Shown here piece after piece: positions 1 through 8,783 of a DNA stretch of 64,000 nucleotides (the stretch's first letter is position 1; each line of letters opens with the position of its first letter). Origin of the DNA: Palsa-504 sp963808615 (GTDB taxonomy: Bacteria; Actinomycetota; Actinomycetes; Streptosporangiales; Streptosporangiaceae); the NCBI GenBank assembly GCA_963808615.1, contig CAWEGV010000011.1, positions 682,001 through 746,000 of the forward strand, in the 5' to 3' direction. The notes beneath the pieces were generated by a model. It did not search any database and had not been told where the DNA came from. It saw only the letters and a list, made by a program, of their open reading frames with translations. Both the position numbers and the translations under genes were made by a program.

Positions 1-1
1 G

Positions 2-259
2 GGCCTGGCCGAGCTCGGCTTCGGGGTCCGCCCGCCGCAGGGCACCTACTTCGTCACAGCGGACATCAGCGGCCTCACCGACCTCGACGGCACCGAGTTC
101 TGCCGGCTGCTTCCCGACCGCGCGGGTGTGGTGGCCATCCCGGTGGCCATCTTCTACGACGACAAGGACGCCGCTCGCACCCAGGTCAGGTTCGCGTTCT
201 GCAAGCGCCCCGAGGTCCTGACCGAGGCCCTGGCCCGGCTGTCCCGGCTGTCCGGATGA
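2..259 (+). CDS. PLP-dependent class I/II aminotransferase, C-terminal end (partial)
   Basis: Only the last 85 codons are present; the gene enters from the left edge. The visible part has the small-domain features of fold-type I aminotransferases: a PPQGTYFV strand, an EFCRLLP helix, VAIPVAIFY, and the substrate-carboxylate-binding arginine in VRFAFCKR near the end. This tail resembles actinobacterial DapC/kynurenine-aminotransferase-like enzymes (family knowledge, from memory). The catalytic lysine lies outside the window, so the substrate cannot be assigned. The stop codon overlaps the next start (ATGA at 256-259), which suggests translational coupling to the methyltransferase. Confidence 0.8.
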   Translation, partial: GLAELGFGVRPPQGTYFVTADISGLTDLDGTEFCRLLPDRAGVVAIPVAIFYDDKDAARTQVRFAFCKRPEVLTEALARLSRLSG

Positions 260-888
260 ATCCCGAGCTGATGCGGGCCGCGGAGGCCACGGTCGGCTTC
301 ATGCCCGCGGCCGAGGGCCTGGCCCTGTTCGAGGCGGCCGCCGCCTACGCGGCCCGCGGCCCGGTCGTGGAGATCGGCAGCTACTGCGGCAAGTCGACGA
401 TCTACCTGGCCGCGGCGGCCTGCCCGGCCGGCCAGGTGGTGGTCACCGTCGACCATCACCGCGGCTCGGAGGAGCACCAGCCGGGCTGGGAGTACCACGA
501 TCCCCGGCTCGTCGACCCGGCCACCGGCCGGATCGACACGCTGCCGAGCCTGCGCGCCACGCTGGCCACGGCCGGGCTGGAAGATCAGGTGGTCGTGGTG
601 GTGGGCCGGTCCGCCGACGTGGCGCGGCTGTGGGGCACTCCGCTCGGCCTGGTCTTCATCGACGGCGGCCACACCGACGCTGCGGCGATCACCGACTACG
701 AGGGCTGGGCGCCGTGGGTGGCTCAAGGCGGCGCTCTGGCCATCCACGACGTGTTCGCCGACCCGGCCGAGGGCGGCCAGGCGCCGTACCGGATCTACCA
801 GCGGGCCCTGAAATCCGGCGCGTTCACCGAGGTCCGCGCCGAAGGCTCGCTCAGGCTCCTGGAGAGAACCGGTCAGGGTATCGGCTGA
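256..888 (+). CDS. Class I SAM-dependent methyltransferase (Methyltransf_24-like)
   Basis: A 210-residue cytosolic protein. The SAM-binding motif I is clear near residues 37-44 (VVEIGSYCGKST), followed by an acidic strand end (TVDHHRG) and a later VFIDGGHTD strand typical of the O-methyltransferase-like class I group. This layout is common in small-molecule and sugar methyltransferases; the substrate is unknown. The ATG overlaps the stop of the aminotransferase by four bases. Its 3' end overlaps the end of the convergent toroid gene by 16 bases, so little room is left for a separate terminator. Confidence 0.75.
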   Translation: MNPELMRAAEATVGFMPAAEGLALFEAAAAYAARGPVVEIGSYCGKSTIYLAAAACPAGQVVVTVDHHRGSEEHQPGWEYHDPRLVDPATGRIDTLPSLRATLATAGLEDQVVVVVGRSADVARLWGTPLGLVFIDGGHTDAAAITDYEGWAPWVAQGGALAIHDVFADPAEGGQAPYRIYQRALKSGAFTEVRAEGSLRLLERTGQGIG

Positions 889-1910
889 CCCGCGGCGTCA
901 CGGAAGATCCCCGCCCCGCCGGACAAGCGCGCCAGCGCGTCGGCCGCGAGCACCACCGCGGCCGCGGTCCAGCTCGACCGCTCGGCCGGGAATGGTACGT
1001 GGTTGGAGTACTGCCAGCCGGTCCAGTACGAACCATCGCCCTGGCGCAGGTGCTGTGCGCTCGCGAACACCTCGGCCGCTTCGGCCGGCATCCCGCAGGC
1101 GTCCAGGGCCAGCACCAGCTCGCAGGTCTCGGCCACGGTCACCCACGGCTGGTCGCTGACGCACCGCACCCCGAGCCCGGGCACCACGAACGTGTCCCAG
1201 CCCGCCGCCAGCCGCCGGAGCGCGTCCGGCCCGCGGACCGCGCCGCCGAGCACCGGGTAATACCAGTCCATGGCGAAGCTGCTCTTGTCCGCGAACGCCC
1301 CCGGGTGCGCGGCTACCAGATGCGCGAGCCGGTCCGCCGCCAGTTCCCAGTCGGGCTGCGGGTCGTCGGCCAGCTTGGCCAGCGCCACCGCGCAGCGCAG
1401 GCTCTGGTGGATGCTCGAGCACCCGGACAGCAGCGCGTACCCGCCGGGCGCCCCGGCGGCGTCGCGCTCCCAGAGCACCTCACCGCGCGGCGCGCGCAGT
1501 CCGAGCACCCACTCCACGGCCCGGCGCACCGTCGGCCACATGGTCAGCACGTAGTCCTCGTCACCGGTCACCAGGTACTCATGCCAGAGGCCGACCGCCA
1601 CGTACGCGGCGTGATGGCTTTCCGCGGCCGGGTCGGTCACCGCGCCGGCCGCGCTGGACCGGGGCCACGAACCGTCCGCGCGCTGCGTGTCGCGGAGCCA
1701 CCGGTAGGCCTGCCTGGCCGGCTCGCGCAGCCCGCAGGCGCTCAGCGCCATCGCGCACTCGACGTGATCCCAGGCGTCGACGTGCCCGTCCGGCCACGGT
1801 ATCGCCCCCGAAGGCTCCTGCACCCGGGCGATCGACTCACCCGTCGCGACCATGTCCCGCACGCTCAGCAGCGCTTCCACCCCCTGCGTTACTTTCATCT
1901 CACCCGTCAC
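873..1910 (-). CDS. Toroid (alpha/alpha barrel) protein, prenyltransferase-like annotation family
   Basis: About 345 residues, last gene of a three-gene reverse operon (glycosyltransferase, methyltransferase, this gene). Helix pairs alternate with aromatic-rich turns (WLRDTQRADGSWPR, ECAMALSACGL, SYWTGWQYSN), as in terpenoid-cyclase/prenyltransferase toroids or (alpha/alpha)6 glycosidase-like barrels. I see no DDxxD or DxDD motif, so the prenyltransferase label seen on such genes says little about chemistry. The GTG start at 1910 shares one base with the upstream stop (TAGTG) and has GAGG eight bases upstream; an ATG at 1898 is the alternative. With a glycosyltransferase and methyltransferase beside it, a role in making or trimming a glycoconjugate is inferred. 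Confidence 0.6.
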   Translation of the reverse strand: MTGEMKVTQGVEALLSVRDMVATGESIARVQEPSGAIPWPDGHVDAWDHVECAMALSACGLREPARQAYRWLRDTQRADGSWPRSSAAGAVTDPAAESHHAAYVAVGLWHEYLVTGDEDYVLTMWPTVRRAVEWVLGLRAPRGEVLWERDAAGAPGGYALLSGCSSIHQSLRCAVALAKLADDPQPDWELAADRLAHLVAAHPGAFADKSSFAMDWYYPVLGGAVRGPDALRRLAAGWDTFVVPGLGVRCVSDQPWVTVAETCELVLALDACGMPAEAAEVFASAQHLRQGDGSYWTGWQYSNHVPFPAERSSWTAAAVVLAADALARLSGGAGIFRDAAGQPIP

Positions 1911-2629
1911 TAGGGCTGCCTCGGCTTTGCCGCGTACACCACCAGGCTCTTGCCGACCAGGGGGTTCAGCGCCTGCTCGGCCAGCCGGGTGACCGCGGGC
2001 CGGCGCATGATGTCCCACACCAGCATCCGGTGGTAGGCGCTGGCCAGCGGGTGCTTGTCGTTGTGCACGCCGACCGCGCATTTCAGCCACCAGTACGGCG
2101 AGTGCAGGCCGTGCGCGTGGTGATGCCACCCGACGCTGAGCCCGGCCCGGGACAGCTTGGCTTCCAGCTCGACCCGCGTGTAGATGCGCACATGTCCCCC
2201 GGGAACCTCGTGGTACTCCTCCGACAACGCCCAGCAGATCCGTTCCGGCAGCCAGCTCGGCACCGTGATCGCCGCCAGCCCGCCTGGCCGCAGCACCCGC
2301 GCGAGCTCGTTCATAGCGCGCTGGTCGTCCAAGATGTGCTCCAGGACCTCGGCCGCGATCACCCGGTCGAACGTGGCGTCGCCGAACGGCATCGCGGTGG
2401 CGTCTCCGGAGACGGCCGTAGCGGCGGACTGCGGCCCGGCTTCGCCTGCCTCGGCCATCGCGCCGAACATGCCGCGCACCGGGGTGAGTTCGGTCGGGTC
2501 GAGGTCGAACGCGACCACGTGCGCCCCGCGCCGGTACAGCTCGAACGCGTGCCGGCCACCCCCGCAGCCCAGGTCGAGCACGCGCTGCCCGGGCCGGACG
2601 GGGAACCGGCGGAAGTCGACGGTCAGCAC
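1910..2629 (-). CDS. Class I SAM-dependent methyltransferase (Methyltransf_11-like)
   Basis: 239 residues. Motif I is VLDLGCGGGRHA near residue 20, followed by VVAFDLDP, a motif II-like SGDATAMPFGDATFD and the LARVLRPGGLAAITVP strand. These are textbook class I methyltransferase features. The C-terminal third (GWHHHAHGLHSPYWWLKC) is rich in His and Trp and probably forms the substrate lid. The GTG start at 2629 lies inside the end of the glycosyltransferase gene (7-base overlap), so the two are probably translated together. The acceptor is unknown; a sugar or lipid-linked sugar is inferred from the neighbours. Confidence 0.8.
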   Translation of the reverse strand: MLTVDFRRFPVRPGQRVLDLGCGGGRHAFELYRRGAHVVAFDLDPTELTPVRGMFGAMAEAGEAGPQSAATAVSGDATAMPFGDATFDRVIAAEVLEHILDDQRAMNELARVLRPGGLAAITVPSWLPERICWALSEEYHEVPGGHVRIYTRVELEAKLSRAGLSVGWHHHAHGLHSPYWWLKCAVGVHNDKHPLASAYHRMLVWDIMRRPAVTRLAEQALNPLVGKSLVVYAAKPRQP

Positions 2630-3981
2630 GGGGCCGTCTCCTGGCCCATGGCCTCGCGGTACTGCGCGATAGTAGCCTTGGCCACCGCCGGCCAGGCGAA
2701 TCGCAGGCCGACCCGGCACAGCCCGCGGTCGGCCAGCGCGGCGCGTTCGGCGGGGGAGTCGTGCAGCCGCCTGAGCACGGCGGCGAGTTCCTCGCTGTCC
2801 GCCGGCGTGACCAGTACGGCGGCGTCGCCGGTGACCTCGGGCAGCGCCCCCGAGCGGCTGGCCACCAGCGGGGTACCCGATGCCATGTGCTCGACCGCGG
2901 GCAGCGAGAACCCCTCGTACAGCGAGGGCACGACCGCGGTTTCCGCGCTGGCCAGCAGGGCGGAGAACGCCTCGTCGTCCAGCCCGTGGGCGAACCTCAC
3001 CCGGTCGGCCAGGGACAGCTGGGCGGTCAGCCGCTCGGTGGCCGGACCTGGCCGACCCACTACGACCAGGTGCATGTCCCGGTCGGTGACCAGCTTGCCG
3101 ACCGCGTGCAGCAGGGTCGCCACGCCCTTCAGCGGCGAGTCGGCGCTGGCCACCGCCACGATCCGGCCCGGAACCCGCGCGGCCGGGCGGGGCCGGAATA
3201 CCCTGGTGTCGACGCCCAGCGGAATGACCCGGACACGATCTGCCGGCACTCCGAAATCGCGGCAGATGTCGCGCTTGGCTGAGGCCGAGACGGTGATCAG
3301 CGGTCCCTGCCTGGCCACCCGGCGCGCGACCCTGGCCTGCATTCGCACGAACCCGTACCAGCGGGCTTTCCACAGCCGTTTCAGGGTGCCCAGGTCGGCC
3401 AGGTCGATACGCCGGTCCACGCTGATCGGATGGTGGATGCTGGTCACCAGCGGCAGCCCGAGCCGCCGCAGACCGAGCATCCCGTAGCCGAGGCCCTGGT
3501 TGTCGTGTGCGACGTCGAACTGCCCGGCCCGTGCGGCCAGCGCGCGCACGGCCCTGATGCTGAACGTCAGCGGCTCAGGGAACGCGCCACCCCACATCAT
3601 GGCCACCTCGAGCACGTCTGCCCAGTGCCGGTACTCGCCCCACCGTGGCGTGCGGAACGGGTCGTCCTCCCGGTACAGGTCCAGGCTCGGGACTTCGGTC
3701 AGCTTCGGGCCTGGGTCGAGCTCGGGATAAGGCTGCCCGGAGAACACCTCGACCTGGTGCCCGAGCGCATCAAGCTCCCGGCTCAGGTGGCGGACATAGA
3801 CACCTTGCCCGCCGCAGTGCGGTTTGCTGCGGTAGGACAGCAGGGCGATCCGGAGCGGGCGGTCCGGGGTAACCACGGGGTGCTGCCCCCGGGGCAGCCT
3901 CGCCCCGATGCTGGAGTCGCGGAAGGTAGCACTGCGAGACGAGAGCAAGTCATCGAACACCGTGAAATCATACGGGGACAC
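2623..3981 (-). CDS. GT4-type (group 1) glycosyltransferase
   Basis: About 452 residues with a GT-B fold. The N-terminal half begins LRIALLSYRSKPHCGGQGVYV, with the Gly-rich loop that touches the nucleotide-sugar phosphate. The C-terminal half has the family signatures VSASAKRDI, VIPLGVDTRVF, the ADSPLKG region and the catalytic-site stretch SLYEGFSLPAVEHMASG, containing the E-x7-E pattern of GT4 enzymes. I chose the GTG at 3981 because GGGAG lies seven bases upstream; downstream starts cannot be excluded since the first ~35 residues look unstructured. It heads the three-gene operon with the methyltransferase and toroid protein. The product sugar is not predictable from sequence. Confidence 0.82.
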   Translation of the reverse strand: MSPYDFTVFDDLLSSRSATFRDSSIGARLPRGQHPVVTPDRPLRIALLSYRSKPHCGGQGVYVRHLSRELDALGHQVEVFSGQPYPELDPGPKLTEVPSLDLYREDDPFRTPRWGEYRHWADVLEVAMMWGGAFPEPLTFSIRAVRALAARAGQFDVAHDNQGLGYGMLGLRRLGLPLVTSIHHPISVDRRIDLADLGTLKRLWKARWYGFVRMQARVARRVARQGPLITVSASAKRDICRDFGVPADRVRVIPLGVDTRVFRPRPAARVPGRIVAVASADSPLKGVATLLHAVGKLVTDRDMHLVVVGRPGPATERLTAQLSLADRVRFAHGLDDEAFSALLASAETAVVPSLYEGFSLPAVEHMASGTPLVASRSGALPEVTGDAAVLVTPADSEELAAVLRRLHDSPAERAALADRGLCRVGLRFAWPAVAKATIAQYREAMGQETAPC

Positions 3982-4157
3982 CCGCACGGCTCCCGGTGAC
4001 TCCCCCCGGACCCGCAGCTCATGGCCCGGACCGCCGCGCCGCCGCACCACGCCAGTGGCTCGCGAAAATGTCCGAGGTACCTGTTAGAGTCCTGTATTAG
4101 AACATAAAAACCATATGACTAACGGACCGACGGTTTCGATATCGGCACCATCGGGGA
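3982..4157. other. Intergenic, with AT-rich strip at about 4080-4125
   Basis: No gene seen. The stretch around 4080-4125 is clearly richer in A and T than the rest of the window and contains TATTAG- and CATAAAAACC-like sequence. It probably carries the promoter of the reverse-strand glycosyltransferase operon, or is old flank of the HNH relic. I cannot place a -35/-10 pair with confidence. Confidence 0.3.
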
Positions 4158-4358
4158 ATGCGGTGGGCCAGGGCGGGCCCCTGGCGCTCAGTCCGGACCA
4201 GCCTCGCGAACCTGAAGGACTGCTGCTGGTGGCACCATCACGTGGTGCTGCACGAGCTGGGCTGGGCGCTGACCGTCCACCCGGACGGCACCAGCCAGGT
4301 CCGCAACCCCGCCGGGAAGATCATCCGCAGCCACAGCCCGCCGCCCCGGCCCGGGTAA
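4158..4358 (+). pseudogene. Relic of a DUF222/HNH endonuclease (13E12-type) C-terminus
   Basis: About 67 codons read SLANLKDCCWWHHHVVLHELGW and then LTVHPDGTSQV and a KIIRSHSPPPRPG tail. This is the zinc-finger/HNH end of the DUF222-HNH family that is repeated many times in actinobacterial genomes. The N-terminal DUF222 domain (about 300-400 residues) and the first half of the HNH motif are missing, and the sequence just before (RWARAGPWRSVRT) matches poorly. I see no proper promoter or start, so this is a decayed fragment. The AT-rich strip at 4080-4125 just upstream could be the old 5' flank. Confidence 0.7.
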
Positions 4359-4397
4359 CCCCGCCCGGGTAACCCCGCCCGGGTAACCCCGCCCGGG
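4351..4397. repeat. Tandem repeat, 14-bp unit, three copies plus part
   Basis: The unit ccgggtaaccccgc occurs three times head to tail, then a partial copy. It begins at the stop codon of the HNH relic (its TAA lies in copy one) and ends a few bases from the stop of the reverse-strand phosphoesterase gene. Confidence 0.9.
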
Positions 4398-4402
4398 AAG
4401 GG

Positions 4403-5983
4403 TCACGCCTTCTTACGGCTCGCAACCGCCACGGCAGGCGGCGGGGTCGTGCAACCGACGCAGGGCGGTTTCCCGCGGAAGTAAGCCGGAATGACCGGTG
4501 AGTCGGTCGGTGGATTAGTGGCCAGCAGGACCGGGGGCCGCGGAGACTGGTTGAAGTCGAAGTCCTGCTCGAGATTGCCCAGGATGGCCTGGTCCTCTCG
4601 GACGTCGGGCCGCGGGTCGGGGCGGCCGTCGGTGGCCGGGTTGAGACGCGCGCCGTCCAGGAAGTCGTCCTCGATGAACTTCAGGTAAGCGTCGCTGGAC
4701 AGGATCTGGTGGTCGATGTAGCCGCGCTTGGCGTAGGGCGAGATCACCAGGCTGGGCACCCGCAGGCCGTAGCCGTTCTGGTCCACCGCGGGCGGCACCA
4801 CGTGGTCGTAGAAGCCGCCCCAGTCGTCCCAGGCCAGGAAGATGGCGGTCGAACCCCACTCGGGGCTCTCCATGGCGGCGTTGATGATCGAGGTGACGTA
4901 CGCCTGGCCCTGGTGCACGCTGGCCGGGGGGTGTTCGCTGTCGGGCTGGGAGGGAGTGATCCAGCTGACCGAAGGCAGCGTGCCCGCCCGGGCCGCCGCG
5001 TAGTAGGCGTCCAGGCTCTGGATGTTGCTCAGCTGGTGGTCGGCGCGGACGTCGCCGAACAGCGGGAGCGGGTTCCAGATGCCTGGGGTCTTGGCGCTCT
5101 GCGCGACCGGGGCACAGGTCTCGGCGGAGTCGTCGTCGCAGTCGGGCTGGGTGCCCGTCTGGATGTAGTAGGCCCAGCTCACGTGGTGCTCGAACAGCAG
5201 CCAGGTGAGATCGGTCCAGGCCAGGTCGATCGAGGTGGTGCCGGTGGTCAGCTCCTGTTTCACGGCCTGGTCGAACTTGGCGCCGCCGTACGGTCCGACG
5301 ATGTTGTTGACGCAGCTCATGGGCGAGGCATTCTTGCACTTGGCCGACCAGCCGGAGACCAGGTACAGGTGATCAGGCAATGACCACGACTTGACCGGCT
5401 CGAACATGTGGTCGTCGAGCACGAAGTCTTGCGCGTAGCTCCAGTAGTTACCGATCTCGGCCCCGGTGTGGTAGCCCATCACGTCGGGCTGGCCGCCGGC
5501 GTTGCACGCCGGGTCGTCGGGATTCGTGCAGCTCGACCTGGCCTTGTCGCGCTGGCTGATGTATCCGTCCATCCGGCCGCCGTCCACGTCCGCGACGGCG
5601 TTGGCTTCGCCGTGCGGCCCGCCCCCGTTCACGTCGGCGGTGTCGTGATAGGGCCGGACGCAGCCACCCCCGGGATCCGGGACGCACACGGTCGGCACCC
5701 CGTCCTTCGTGGGGATGCCATCTGCGCCGGGATAGGTCCCGAAGTAGGAGTCGAACGACCGGTTCTCCTGCATCACGATGACCACGTGCTTGATCTTGTG
5801 AATGCCGGCCGGCACGATGTACGAGCCGGACGGGCCGCCGCTGACCTCCTCGGTGCCGGCCGGGGACGGCGCCGAGGAAGACGGCGGTGACGCGGCGGAT
5901 GTGCAGCCCGCGAGCGCGGCCAGGGCCGTGCTCACGATGGCTATTGGCCTCCAGAGCGGCCGGCAGAACTGATAACCAGGCAT
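4403..5983 (-). CDS. Secreted lipoprotein phosphoesterase (phospholipase C / acid phosphatase family, PF04185-like)
   Basis: 526 residues. The N-terminus is a lipoprotein signal: basic start, hydrophobic run, and lipobox LAGC with the lipidated Cys near residue 27, followed by a Ser/Pro-rich linker. The mature part begins HVVIVMQENRSFDSYFGTYP, the hallmark of the phosphoesterase/phospholipase C family, where Glu and Asn bind metal. Later motifs fit: SWITPSQPDSEHPP, IFLAWDDWGGFYDHV and GLRVPSLVISPYAK. Members cleave phospholipids or phosphomonoesters outside the cell, so phosphate scavenging is a reasonable role. It stands alone between two intergenic repeats. The exact substrate cannot be told from sequence. 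Confidence 0.85.
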   Translation of the reverse strand: MPGYQFCRPLWRPIAIVSTALAALAGCTSAASPPSSSAPSPAGTEEVSGGPSGSYIVPAGIHKIKHVVIVMQENRSFDSYFGTYPGADGIPTKDGVPTVCVPDPGGGCVRPYHDTADVNGGGPHGEANAVADVDGGRMDGYISQRDKARSSCTNPDDPACNAGGQPDVMGYHTGAEIGNYWSYAQDFVLDDHMFEPVKSWSLPDHLYLVSGWSAKCKNASPMSCVNNIVGPYGGAKFDQAVKQELTTGTTSIDLAWTDLTWLLFEHHVSWAYYIQTGTQPDCDDDSAETCAPVAQSAKTPGIWNPLPLFGDVRADHQLSNIQSLDAYYAAARAGTLPSVSWITPSQPDSEHPPASVHQGQAYVTSIINAAMESPEWGSTAIFLAWDDWGGFYDHVVPPAVDQNGYGLRVPSLVISPYAKRGYIDHQILSSDAYLKFIEDDFLDGARLNPATDGRPDPRPDVREDQAILGNLEQDFDFNQSPRPPVLLATNPPTDSPVIPAYFRGKPPCVGCTTPPPAVAVASRKKA

Positions 5984-6078
5984 TTCACCAAGGCTGCCGC
6001 ATCAGCAGGGGAAACCGGTTAGCGCACGGTGGGAAATCATTGGGGCGGCGCTTAGGACTCCACCTGAACGCAGGCATC

Positions 6079-6152
6079 CAGCGACGCGGACCGGCCTACC
6101 CGGTGACGCGGACCAGCCGACTCAGCGACGCGGACCGGCCTACCCGGTGACG
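6079..6152. repeat. 30-bp direct repeat, two identical copies 44 bp apart
   Basis: Copies at 6079-6108 and 6123-6152 are identical. The second copy covers the last codons and stop of the VIT1-type gene, so the first copy is a duplicated gene tail. The spacer itself carries a third partial copy (gacgcggaccagccga). Confidence 0.85.
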
Positions 6153-6871
6153 TGGTGGAACAGGATGCCGATCAGGTACGTGATCCCGGCCGCGAATGCC
6201 CCCAGCGCCAGCTGGCGCAGCGCGCCGCGCCAGAACGGCCGGTTGGTCAGCCGGGCTACGATGCCGCCACCCACGATCGCGGCGACGGCGGCGAACCCGA
6301 GCGCGACGCCCAGCACGTCGACGCCGGCCAGGTACGGGATCAGCGGGATCAGCGCACCCACCGCGAACGAGGCCAGCGACGCCCCGGCCGCCACCACGGG
6401 GGAGGGCAGCTCACTGGGGTTCACGCCGAGTTCCTCCAGCGCGTGCACGGCTAGCGCCTTGTCCGGCTGTGCGGAGATTTCCGCGGCGGCCTGCCGCGCG
6501 GTAGCGGCGGAGACCCCGCGGGCGCGGAGCATGCTGGCCAGCTCGGCTTGCTCCAAGACGGGGTTCTGCTCTAGTTCGAGCCGTTCCTTGTCGACCTCGG
6601 CCGCGATGAGTTCGTTCTGCGAGGAGACCGACACGTACTCCCCGGCCGCCATCGAAAAGGCGCCCGCGGCCAGGCCGGCCAGCCCGGTGAGCACGATAGC
6701 CTGAGACGACGCGCTGCCGCCGCTGACCCCGGCGATCAGTGACACGTTGGTCACCAGCCCGTCCATGGCCCCGAACACGGCCGGGCGCAGCCATCCGCCG
6801 GACACGTCCCGGTGGTGATGCCCGGGCCCGTGTTCGTGCGCATCGGCCCGCGCTCGCTTGTCGGTCGCCAT
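6140..6871 (-). CDS. VIT1/CCC1-family membrane transporter (iron/manganese type)
   Basis: 243 residues, chosen from the ATG at 6871 with GAAGG nine bases upstream. The His-rich N-terminus (DAHEHGPGHHHRD) may bind metal. Then comes FGAMDGLVTNVSLIAGVSGG, the signature first helix of the VIT1 family, SMAAGEYVSVSSQNEL, the charged cytoplasmic domain (residues ~85-145; DKERLELEQNP, helical, metal-binding in plant VIT1), and three C-terminal helices ending TYLIGILFHHVTG. The family moves Fe2+ or Mn2+ across membranes by proton antiport (established for eukaryotic members). Here it may export or detoxify iron or manganese. It has no operon partner. Confidence 0.85.
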   Translation of the reverse strand: MATDKRARADAHEHGPGHHHRDVSGGWLRPAVFGAMDGLVTNVSLIAGVSGGSASSQAIVLTGLAGLAAGAFSMAAGEYVSVSSQNELIAAEVDKERLELEQNPVLEQAELASMLRARGVSAATARQAAAEISAQPDKALAVHALEELGVNPSELPSPVVAAGASLASFAVGALIPLIPYLAGVDVLGVALGFAAVAAIVGGGIVARLTNRPFWRGALRQLALGAFAAGITYLIGILFHHVTG

Positions 6872-6939
6872 CCGGATTTGCCTTCCCCGTGTGGGTCGGC
6901 GCACACCATGCACTGCGCCAGGTCACGTCCGGCGCACGC

Positions 6940-6974
6940 CCCATGCTGTGCGCCGTCACGGCGCACAGCATGGG
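6940..6974 (-). terminator. Strong hairpin after the ABC importer operon
   Basis: A perfect 16-bp inverted repeat (cccatgctgtgcgccg / cggcgcacagcatggg) with a 3-base loop, 11 bases beyond the stop of the binding-protein gene on the reverse strand. There is no T-run, which is usual for high-GC actinobacterial terminators. Its symmetry means it could also act as a protein-binding palindrome. Confidence 0.7.
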
Positions 6975-6984
6975 AGCGTCCTGG

Positions 6985-8692
6985 TTAACTCTTGGCCGCG
7001 TTGTACAAGAAGATGTGCCCGATGGCGGTCGGGTACGCACCGGTCACGCCCATCGCCGTCGCCGTCAGGTAATTGTAGAAGTACCCGAAGACGATCGGCG
7101 TCTGGTTGAGCAGCAGCGTCTCGATCTGCCCGGCCAGGCTCTTCTGCGTGGACAGGTCGACGGCCGCGATGTACTGCGCGACCAGGCTGTCGTACTGGGA
7201 GTTGTTGAACCGGGCGGCGTTCCACGGCCCGGTGCCGGTCTTGGCGTTGATTGTCTGCAGCGGGGCGGTCAGGAACACGTTCGGCACGCTGCGGTGCCCG
7301 TAGTCGACCAGGCTCATCGTGCCGTCGAGCCAGTCGGAGTTCCCGAACGTGGCCTTCCCGTAGTAGGCGGACGAAGTTTCGACCGTCAGGTTGATCTTCA
7401 CCCCGATGGCCGCCGCGGACTGCACGATGATCTGGGCATAGTCGGGGATCTCGAGGAAGTTCTCGGTGATGAGCTTGGTGGTGAACCCCGATGCGTGCCC
7501 CGCCGCGGACAGCAGCGACTTGGCCTGGCTGATGTTCTGCGTCCGCTGGGCGATGCTGGTGTTGGTGGACGGGAACACCGGCGCGAACGGGCTGTCGTTG
7601 CCGACGTCGGCGTAGCCCTTGAACAGCGCGCTGACGATCTGCGGCCGGTTGAGGGTCAGGGCGATCGCCTGGCGGACCCGCGGGTCGGTGAACGGGGCCT
7701 GGTCGTTGCGCATCGATAGCTCGCGATGCGCGCTGGACTTCAGCTTGATGATGTTATAGCTGCCGGACAGCAGCGCCTCCCCGCCGCTCACCGCGAACTG
7801 CCCGAGCACGTCGATGGTCCCGCCGGTCAGCGCGAGGACCGATGCGGACGGGGTGTCGTAGAACGTGAACTGGGTCGCCGACGGAAGCGCCTTGGTACCC
7901 CAGTACGCCTCGTTGCGGGTGAAATTGGCGCCCACCTTCGGCGTGTACGAGCTGAGCTTGAACGGGCCGGTACCGACGAACGTGCTCTGCCAGTCGGACG
8001 GGCTGTAGTTGTTCGGGATGATGATCATGTTGTAGTTGTCGGAGGAGGTCAGGTACGGGAAGTTCCCGTTCGGGGCCTCCAGGTGGAACGCCACCGTGTA
8101 GTCGTCGACCTTCTGCACGCCGGCGCGTGAGCACCCCGGCGAAGGCGGACAGCGCGTTGGATGCGTTCTTCGTGTTCGTCTGCAGCTGGTAGGTGTACAC
8201 CACGTCGTCGGCCGTCAGGGAAGCGCCATTGTGGAACTTGACCCCCTGGCGGATCTTGAACGTCCAGACGGTGGCGTTGGAGTTCGCCGACCAGCTGGTG
8301 GCCAGCACCGGCGTCAGGTTCAGGGTCTGGCCGGACAGGCACAGGTACTCACCGGTCTGCGCCAGCATGTCGAGCCCGCCCTGGTCGGCCACGGTCACCG
8401 GATTGATCGCCGCGGTCGGCGTGACGATGCCGACCTTGATCACCGCCCCGGCGGCGCCGGTGGCCGAGGACGTCGCGCTCGCCGACGCGCTCGACGTGGA
8501 TGGCGAACTGCTGCCGCAGGCCGCGAGGATCGACCCGAGCACCGGCACCGAGATGCCGATGACGGTGCCGCGGCGGATGAAGTCGCGGCGGGACAGCCGT
8601 CCGGCCGCGAATTCGTCGATGATGTGGTTGGCGATCTCACCCTGCCCCTCGCGCAGGCGCGCGAGTCGGCGGTGGTCGATATTCGGTGACAC
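6985..8692 (-). pseudogene. Family 5 (peptide/oligopeptide) ABC substrate-binding lipoprotein, frameshifted
   Basis: The N-terminal frame (8692 to about 8130) has a twin-arginine signal (RRDFIRRG) joined to a lipobox (LAAC), a Ser/Ala-rich linker and the SBP_bac_5 start (ATSWSANSNATVWTFKIRQG, VKFHNGASLTADDVVYTY). It runs off-frame after SAFAGVLT. The rest (KVDDYTVAFHLEAPNGNFPY onward, ending at 6985) is in another frame. The junction at about 8125-8140 lies in a self-complementary cgcgccggcg run. The length is 3n+1, so one extra or two missing bases would explain it. Either the gene is dead or the assembly has an error. It is the last gene of the importer operon and would capture peptides or similar ligands outside the membrane. 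Confidence 0.8.
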
Positions 8693-8783
8693 GTAGAGCC
8701 TCCCTGTTTCCTTTTAAGTTGAGGTCATTCACCATCCGGCCGTAGCATGCAGCGGCCGCTCGCGCGGGCCGTGGGCCCGTGAG

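Noticed and set aside
630..1913. A 427-codon open frame on the plus strand across the methyltransferase and toroid genes
   Set aside because: Arg/Pro/Gly-rich shadow translation; both real genes in the region have clear motifs in other frames.
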